From assembly GCF_000003195.3 (NCBI RefSeq), contig NC_012876.2, forward strand, positions 47,301,276 to 47,365,275: a stretch of 64,000 bases of DNA, read 5' to 3'. The first letter of the stretch is position 1. Each line of letters opens with the position of its first letter. This DNA is from Sorghum bicolor. Its lineage: Eukaryota > Streptophyta > Magnoliopsida > Poales > Poaceae. The notes under the pieces were generated by a model that was given only the letters and a program-made list of their open reading frames with translations, had not been told where the DNA came from and searched no databases. Of the stretch, positions 56,917 to 64,000 are shown piece by piece. The position numbers and the translations under genes are program-made.

Positions 56917-59418
56917 GATGATTTCACAAGATACACATGATTATTTCTTAGTGACAAGAGTGATGCTTCTGCAACCTTCAAATCATTTGTCAAGAGAATA
57001 CACAATGAATTTGAAACAACCATCAAGAAAGTAAGAAGTGATAATGGAAGTGAATTCAAGAATACAAGAGTTGATGAGCTTTGTGATGACTTTGGCATTA
57101 GGCATCAATTCTCGGCCAAGTACACTCCACAATGAAATGGTCTTGTTGAGAGGAAGAATAGAACCTTGATTGACATGGCAAGATCAATGTTGAGTGAGTA
57201 CAGTGTGAGTCATTCCTTTTGGTCCGAAACAATCAACATAGCTTCTACTATAGCAACTAACTCTATTGTCACCCAATGATGGAAAAGACACCATATGAGC
57301 TCTAGAAAGGAAGAAAGCCCAACATTGCATACTTTTGGGTTTTTGGTTGCAAATGCTACATATTGAAGAAAGGCACTAGCTTGAGCAAATTTGAAAAGAA
57401 ATGTGATGAAGGCTTCTTGCTTGGTTACTCCACTACTAGCAAAGCTTATAGAGTTTGGAATTTGGCTAGTGGTACTCTTGAGGAGGTGCATGATGTTGAG
57501 TTTGATGAAACTAATGGCTCTCAAGAGGAAGATGAGAATCTAGATGATGTGAGAGGCACTCAATTGGCCAATGCAATGAAGAATATGGATATTGGTGATT
57601 TAAGGCCTAGGGAGCTGATTGATGTTGAAGATGACAAAGATCAAGTGCTTCCTACCTCTAATGTGCAAGCTAGTGGTTCTCATAATCAAAATCTAGCTAG
57701 TACAAGCGGTACACAAGTGCAAGATCAACAAGCTAGTACATCATCTCAAGATCAACCAAATGCAAGCAATCAAGTGCAAATACTTCAACCAACCAATATT
57801 GCAAGAGATCATCCATTGGATCATATCATTGGTGACATACAAAGAGGAGTGCAAACTAGATCAAGACTAGCATCATTTTGTGTGCATTTCTCCTTTGTGT
57901 CTGACATTGGGCCAAAGAAGATTGATGAAGCATTGAGAGATGTTGATTGGGTTAATGCTATGCATGAAGAGCTTAATAATTTCAAGAGAAATCAAGTATG
58001 AGAATTAGTTGAGAGGCCTAGTGATCATAATGTCATTGGTACTAGATGGGTCTTTCACAACAAGCAAGATCAAGATGGGATAGTTGTAAGGAACAAAGCA
58101 AGATTGGTAGCACAAGGCTATACTCAAGTTGAAGGTCTTGACTTTGGTGAAACATATGCCCCGGTTGCAAGATTGGAAGGAATTAGGATCTTGTTGGCCT
58201 ATGCTTGTGCACATAACATCAAGCAATATTAAATGGATGTGAAGAGTGCATTTCTCAATGGCTATATCAATGAAGAAGTCTATGTTGAGCAACCTCCTAG
58301 TTTTGAAGATGACAAGAAATCCAACCATGTTTACAAGCTAAGAAAGGCATTGTATGGTTTGAAGCAAGCGCCTAGAGCATGGTATGAGAGATTGAGAGAT
58401 TTCTTACTCTCTAAAGGTTTCAAGATGGGCAAGGTTGACACCACTCTTCACCAAGAAGATTGGCAAGGACTTGTTTGTGTTGCAAATATATGTTGATGAT
58501 TTCATATTTGGATCAACCAATCATGAATTTTGTGAGGTGTTTGGAAACATGATGCCTAATGAATTTGAGATGTCAATGATTGGAGAGCTTAGTTATTTTC
58601 TTGGTCTTCAAATCAAGCAATTAAGGAATGGCACATTTGTGAGTCAAGGCAAGGACATAAAAGACATGCTCAAGAAGTTTGGTATGGATGATGCAAAATT
58701 AATTAGCACTCCAATGGGAACAAATGGAATACAAGTGGAAATATGGTGGATCAAAAGTTGTATCGGTCTATGATTGGAAGCCTACTCTATGTGACCACAT
58801 CAAGACCGGATGTCATGTTTAGTGTATTCATGTGTGCAAGATTCCAAGACTCACCTAGAGAAAGTGATTTAAGAGAATATTGAGGTACTTGAAGTATACA
58901 CAAAATGTTGGTTTGTGGTATCCCAAAGGTGCAAAGTTTGAACTTATTGGATATTCTGATTCGGACTATGCAGGATGCAAAGTTGAAAGAAGAAGCACAT
59001 CGGGAACATGTCAACTATTGGGAAGCTCACTTGTCTCATGGTTATCCAAGAAACAAAATTGTGTTCCACTATCAACTGCCGAAGCAGAATACATTGCGGC
59101 CAGTAGTTGTTGTGCATAAATCCTATGGATGAAGGCAACATTAAAGGATTTTGGAATAAATTTCAAACAAGTGCCATTGCTATGTGACAATGAAAGTGTC
59201 GTGAAGCTCACCAACAACCCAGTTCAACACTCAAGAACAAAGCACATAAATGTCCACCATCACTTCATAAGAGATCACCAACAAAAAGGGGACATCTGCA
59301 TTGAGAGTATAGGCACCAATGATCAACTTGCCGATATATTCACCAACCACTTGATGAGAAGAGGTTTTGCAAGCTTAGGAAAGAATTGAACATACTTGAC
59401 TTCTCAAATATGTGTTGA
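56917..59418 (+). pseudogene. Copia D pol remnant: integrase end, RT, RNase H
   Basis: Integrase VRSDNGSEFKN and LVERKNRTL, then a low-complexity Gln/Ser linker, RT ([30 protein letters not shown], catalytic IYVDDFIFGSTN) and RNase H (GYSDSDYAGCKVE, LSTAEAEYIAASS, LLCDNESV). Stops or shifts: TGA in place of Gln in the integrase (about 57135), frame loss near 57243, TGA at 57999-58001 in the RT entry where copia A has Trp, a TAA near 58231, a one-base loss near 58441, and gaps near 58735 and 58873. Copia A lesions at 6390 and 7506 are not shared, so the two copies decayed separately. Confidence 0.88.
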
Positions 59419-60243
59419 TGCACCCACATTATATGACATCTCTCTCCTTTGAGCAAAGCAAGGTAAAATTGTTTGACATGCCATTCATCCTATGCTAAGG
59501 GCTTGCTTAGTGCATCTAGACATTCCTTACATGTATTAGGCTCATTCATGAAAATCAAATGAATTTGATGCTTGTATGGTACCACTATTGCTTCTATGCT
59601 TGACTTGATCTAGTGGTAGCATATGACATGTTTTTGCGCTTGCAATCCGTGTGTTTGATCTAGAATATGAGCTATAAGAGTTTAACTCAACATGGTACAA
59701 GATAACCCTTATTTGGAGGTGTGAAAATGCTTGTCCTTGGATCAAACCAAGTTAAATATCTTAGGCAAGTAATCTAGATTGGACCAATTTGGGAAAATGA
59801 TCTCACTTCGCATGGTTTCACTAACCTATCTAAAATTGGAGCTCACCTTTAGTGGTCTTTAATGACAAAGGGCGAGAGAATTTCCCAAAGGTTTGTTAAA
59901 GGGGAATAGAAATTACAAAAGAAGTACAAAGATAGGGGACTAACATGATAAAAGAAGGGGATCAATTAAAATTTTGAAGCACACAAGTAGGGCAAGCAAG
60001 CTCGTAAACCTATTTGTTGCATTTGGATGTGCATCACATATGTTTGCCAGCATTAGCATTAGCTTTACAAGTTTTCTCTCTGATGCCTTGCTTGTGTGGT
60101 GTATGCTAGTTATAGGTTTGATTGTTGAAATAAAGAACTAGTATGCATAGGTAGTGTAACTAGACTTTTAGTTGTTTCACAAGTGGTACTAGAACCTTGT
60201 TTATAATATTGATCTCATGGGGTGTTCTAGTTTTGTGAATGTT
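59419..60243 (+). other. Copia D 3' non-coding region
   Basis: Homologous to 8380-9180 of copia A. The purine tracts are weaker here (AAAGGGCGAGAG near 59868, where copia A has AAAGGGGGAGAG). It stops before the final polypurine tract and LTR. Confidence 0.75.
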
Positions 60244-60296
60244 GTTGACACTTCTTAACACAATTACTAAAAATAGACTTTTAAACCTATCCTTAA
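60244..60296. other. Short spacer before copia C
   Basis: 53 bp starting TTGACACTTCTTAACAC, which might be a scrap of another LTR start; nothing else is recognisable. The 5 bp before the copia C LTR are CTTAA, the candidate target duplication, whose partner lies outside the window. Confidence 0.4.
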
Positions 60297-61813
60297 TGAA
60301 AGAGCATCTAGGCCCCTAATGATTTCGGTGATTAATGACAATGTTGATTACTGTGACTAACGTGTGTTTTGTAGAGGCAAAGTCATTTGTGAGGTCATGA
60401 TAATAGGTACTCGATGAACAGGGATGTACATGCCTACTTAATAGTGGAAATCGTTTTGGTTTTCAAAGGATGGTTGGACATCGTCAATACTAGACTAGGT
60501 CTAAGTGCCATATTGTGAAGAAGGGCACTTAGAGTAGTTTAGGACTTTGTTTTCCTTTGACCGTACTATTAAGAGGCGTTTTGATCTAGTAGGTTGACTT
60601 AGGCAAGGCTTTAGGTTTAGGTGTGGTGCACACTTGGTAAACCTAGCACTAGGCAGCTCAGAGATAGTCCTTAGATCGAGAGGAACAATCTTCATTTTGG
60701 AACGGCCATGTTTCGATGAAGTTTGGGTGCCTAAGCAGGCACCAAACGCTGCACTGGACGCTCTGTGAGCGCGTCCGGTGAGGTCGTTAGCCGTTAGAGT
60801 GCTGAGTGCCTAGGGTTAGGCACCAGACGCACTGGGTAGCATTCGGTCCTAAACCTAGGGAGGTCCACAGAGTGACCAAGGTCACCAGACGCTAGCACCG
60901 GACTCACCGGGTAGCGTCCGATCCAAAACTCAGGGAGGATGTAAAGTTCCTTCGAGCACCGGACGGTAGCACCGGACGCTGGGAAGTAGTGTCCGGTAAC
61001 CTATCAGAGGCAAGTACAGTTAGCCGTTGAGTGTCACCGGACGCTTGGTGCAGAGCGTCCGGTGACCCTGTTTTCAGTGTAAAACGGTTGGCCGACCCTT
61101 GGACTTCGTGGGGTGTATTTATACTCCTCCACCTCGTCCATGGGAGGTCTCTTGCCCATTTGAACAGTTGAGAAACACTTTGTGGAGCAAGAGAGAAGCA
61201 ATAGCCTAGAGAGGATTGAGTTTTGAGAGATTTCTTGTGAGAATCCTTCTCTAGTTGAATTCCAAGAGTCAAGTGTGCATCCACCACTCTCTAGTGCCGT
61301 CTTTGGGTCAAGTAAGAGTTCATTGCTTGTTACTCTTGGTGATCGCCATCACCTAGACCGTTCGGTGGTGATTGGAGGCACGAAGACTGCCCGGAGTTCT
61401 TATGGGTTGCTCGTGTCAAGCTTGTGAGCGGTTTTGGGCGATTCACCATGACGGAGTGTCGAAGAATCAGCCCGAAGCACTTGGTCCTTGCGCGACCAAG
61501 GGGGAGCAAGACCCTTGCGCGGGTGCTCCAACGAGGACTAGTGGAGGGCAACTCTCCGATACCTCGGCAAAACATCGCTGAGCACTTTCTTCCACTACTC
61601 CTTTACTTTCTAGCATTTACCTTGTGCAATTACCTTGAGTTTTTACATTCCTAGAATTGCCTTGCTAGAATAGGATTGGAACTAGGTTGCAAAACTTTGA
61701 TAGGGTAGCTCTCTAGTCACACTAGGAACAAGGGGTTGAATTAGAGCTTATAGGTTGCTTAAATTTTTAGAGAAGCCCAATTCACCCCCCTCTTGGGCAT
61801 CTTGATCTTTTCA
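60297..61813 (+). mobile_element. Copia C 5' LTR (1,517 bp)
   Basis: It starts TGAAAGAGCATC and ends GATCTTTTCA. It has GCACCGGACG-type words at about 60740-61070, a TATA-like GTGTATTTATACTCC at about 61112, and the C-rich CACCCCCCTCTTGGG end. It is inverted relative to its homologue at 51877-53404. Confidence 0.9.
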
Positions 61814-61815
61814 AT

Positions 61816-61832
61816 TGGTATCGGAGCCTAGT
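61816..61832 (+). other. Copia C primer-binding site (initiator Met tRNA)
   Basis: TGGTATCGGAGCCTAGT begins two bases after the LTR end; it matches the initiator methionine tRNA complement except for one base in the first twelve. Confidence 0.85.
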
Positions 61833-61865
61833 GCTCATTATTTAAGCTTCACCACTTAGAGAAAG

Positions 61866-64000
61866 ATGTCTAACGGGGATGCACCGCCACCCATGTTCGA
61901 CGGGGATGACTTCCCGTATTTGAAAATACAGATGGAGTCATACCTTGAGGCATGCGACACTAAGTGCCTAAAAGCCGTGACCGAAGGGTTTACCCCTCCA
62001 GCAAAGGACGCCTTTCTTACTGCACAAGAACAAGAAAACGAGAAGTGGAATGCAAAGGCCAAAAATCACATCTTTAGAGCTCTTTGCAAAGAGGTGTTCA
62101 ACCGCGTTCGGAACCACAAAACCGCCCATGCTCTATGGAAGGAACTTTGTGCACTCCACGAGGGATCAAAGAGTGAACGCGAGGAACGCTTTTTCATCTT
62201 GTGATGAACAAGCTTAATAAATTTGAGATGCTTCCTAAAGAAAATGCTAATGAAATGTATTCTCGCTTGAATGTCATTGTAGAGGAGCTCAATGGACTTG
62301 GGCTCAATCAAATTAGTGTGGCGGATGTGGCAAGAAAGATACTATGTGTTCTCCCCATTGAGAAATATGGACACATAGTAACCGTGCTTCATCAAGGTGA
62401 CCTCTCCACCACCACACCAACGTCCATATTGGGGAAGATCAATGCTCATGAGATGTATATGCACATAAACCCCCAAGATGGCTCCTCATCGGCCAAGATG
62501 GAAAAGAAGGACTTGGCCCTCAAAGCTTCTCACAAGGGCAAAGCCAAGAAGATTGAAGTTGAATCATCAACTTCAAGTGATGATGATGCATCCATTGCCC
62601 TCTTGGTGAGAAGAACCACCAAGATGTTGAAGAAGCTCAACAAGAATGGAGTCAACTTTGACTCTAAGAAGAATAAGTTATTCACAAGTAGCAAGAGAAA
62701 GCCCATCTCCGAGATGGATTGCTACAATTGTGGTGATCTTGGTCATCTTGCTCACCAATGTCCAAAGCCCAAGAAGGACAAGTACAAGAAGAAGAACACA
62801 GAGCAAGATGATTCAAGTGATGAAGAGAAGAACGACAAGAAGCAATATAAGAAGAAAGGTGGCAAGAAGAAGGAGTACCACAAGAAGAAGAATGGCAAGG
62901 CTTACATTGTTGGTGATTGGCTCACCGACATTGAAAGCACAAGTGGTGACTCCTCCGGCAACGAAAGTGATGATGAGAAGGTTGCCGCCATTGCTATTGA
63001 TGCTTCATCACCATCATCATCACCACCATCTACATCCTCTACACAACAATGCCTCATGGCCAAGGGTCATCGGAAGGTACAAAGTGAGGATGAGAGTAGT
63101 GAGAGTGATAGTGAATATGAATCACCATCTTATGACAAACTTGTAAAATCGCTAAACAAATACACAAAGGTCATAAGAAAAACTAGAAGTGAAAATGAAA
63201 AACTTGAACTTGAAAATGAATCACTTCTAGCAAAGCTTAAATATAGTGATGAGCTTAGAGATCAAAATGAGATCATGACCACTAAGCTCAAGGAGCTCAA
63301 ACTCTCTTTAAAAGAGCTCAAAGAAAAACATGATAAACTTGAGAGTGTTCATGATGAGCTTATCACTAGACATAGAGCTTTGAAGGAAGAGCTAACAACT
63401 CTAAAAGCAAACTATGACAACCTTGAGATAGGTTATGATCTTGCAATCAATGATACACATGTTGCTACTAACCATGTTGCTAAGCTTGATGTAGCCACAT
63501 ATTGCGATGACTTATTTGTGGAAAGCACAAGCAAATGTGTTAGTTGCAAGGGCAAGAAAGTGGTAGTGGCCTAGAGCTATGAGGACACTATCAAGCTCAA
63601 GGAAGAAAATGTCATGCTCAAGAAAGAGTTGCAAGAGCAACCCAAGCACAACACAATTGTGATTGAGTCACTTGATCAAGACAAGAAGCTAGCATATGAG
63701 AACAAGTTGCTCAAAGAAGAGAATCAATATCTCAAGCTTGGTTTGATGTATGACAAGCAAGAAGAAGATGAGTCTTTCATCTTAGATGAGTTAGCAAGCA
63801 ACAATGACCCAATCATCAAGAAGCTAACTCAAGAGAATAGCAAGCTCAAGAAAGAGAAGGAACATCTAACCAAGGGGTTAGCTAAGTTCACAAAAGGGAA
63901 GGACCTTCAAAGTGAGCTATTCATGAACACTGTCATAAAGATGGACAAGAGTGGGATTGGCTACAAGGGTCATCAAACAAAGCTCATCAAATCACTAGCC
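61866..64000 (+). pseudogene. Copia C gag (long Sirevirus type, frameshift and stop; incomplete at window end)
   Basis: ATG 61866 opens the N-terminal copia Gag domain (DUF4219/UBN2-type: PPMFDGDDFPYLKIQMESYL, HALWKELCALHEG). A one-base loss near 62203 ends this frame; Gag goes on from 62207 (MNKLNKFEMLPKENANEMYS) with LNVIVEELNGLGL, a Ser/Asp-rich patch, zinc knuckle CYNCGDLGHLAHQC (about 62721-62762), Lys-rich stretch and a very long coiled coil. A TAG at 63572-63574 interrupts the coiled coil, which continues open in the same frame to 64000. Large coiled-coil Gag is characteristic of Sireviruses. Confidence 0.88.

Larger units (their letters stand above)
56917..60243 (+). mobile_element. 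Copia D: second copy of the copia A family, truncated at both ends
   Basis: It aligns without large gaps to copia A from the integrase core (about 5851) to the 3' non-coding region (about 9175). It lacks LTRs, gag, protease and half the integrase. The left end meets the minus-strand Sirevirus, the right end a 53 bp spacer before copia C. Confidence 0.85.
60297..64000 (+). mobile_element. Copia C: Sirevirus-type copia element, 5' LTR and gag (runs off the window)
   Basis: The LTR (60297-61813) is followed by a tRNA-iMet primer site (61816) and gag from 61866. Gag has the same layout as copia A. The rest of the element lies beyond 64000. Confidence 0.9.

Noticed and set aside
1..64000. tRNA, rRNA genes or a CRISPR array
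   Set aside because: No cloverleaf with intact A and B boxes, no rRNA words, and no regularly spaced identical repeats were seen; the tRNA-like words are retrotransposon primer sites.

Overview
This is plant nuclear DNA, most likely from a grass. It has one intron-bearing host gene with a very GC-rich first exon, no bacterial gene organisation, and dense nested LTR retrotransposons of types typical of large grass genomes (Sirevirus-type Ty1/copia, Tat-type, Tekay-like and Reina-like Ty3/gypsy) plus a plant L1-type LINE. The panicoid flavour (sorghum, sugarcane or maize relatives) is an inference from the element types only.

Layout. 1-3770: debris of Tat-type gypsy elements (a 3' end with polypurine tract, an LTR, a gag fragment, a second partial LTR with primer-binding site). 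3771-34823: a Sirevirus-type copia element (copia A) lacking its 5' end. Its 3' LTR starts at 9512 and ends at 34823 and has been opened twice. First, an L1-type LINE on the minus strand (10047-32099) inserted in it, and a 14.4 kb Tekay-like gypsy element (gypsy B, 13682-28052, target duplication GCTCC) then inserted in LINE ORF2. Second, a solo Tat-type LTR (32283-33561, target duplication GCACC) inserted in it. 34824-36452: a probable CACTA transposon end and the upstream region of the gene. 36453-50538: the one recognisable host gene, a class I (RPD3-type) histone deacetylase closest to plant HDA6, six coding exons and 458 residues. Intron 1 (8.2 kb) holds an antisense Reina-like gypsy element with apparently identical LTRs; intron 3 (4.05 kb) holds a second, gutted gypsy element whose 5' LTR carries a Mutator-like insertion. 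51587-64000: an LTR scrap, the 3' part of a minus-strand Sirevirus with an env-like reading frame, a truncated copy of the copia A family (copia D), and the 5' LTR and gag of another Sirevirus (copia C) that runs out of the window.

The most unusual item is an extra reading frame between the 5' LTR and gag of gypsy B (18466-19505). Its N-terminus copies the histone H3 tail (15 of the first 21 residues after Met identical, including the whole TARKSTGG block around K9/S10), followed by a globular part, a coiled coil and an acidic, Asp/Glu/Ser-rich C-terminus. The same element ends its integrase in a chromodomain, the module that in chromoviruses is thought to read H3 methylation. The element thus carries an apparent H3-tail mimic together with a candidate H3 reader, and lies in the same window as an HDA6-type deacetylase, a family known from Arabidopsis to silence transposons. 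That functional link is conjecture.

No rRNA, tRNA or CRISPR array was seen. Element boundaries with target duplications are well supported; lineage names rest on motif recognition without database searches.
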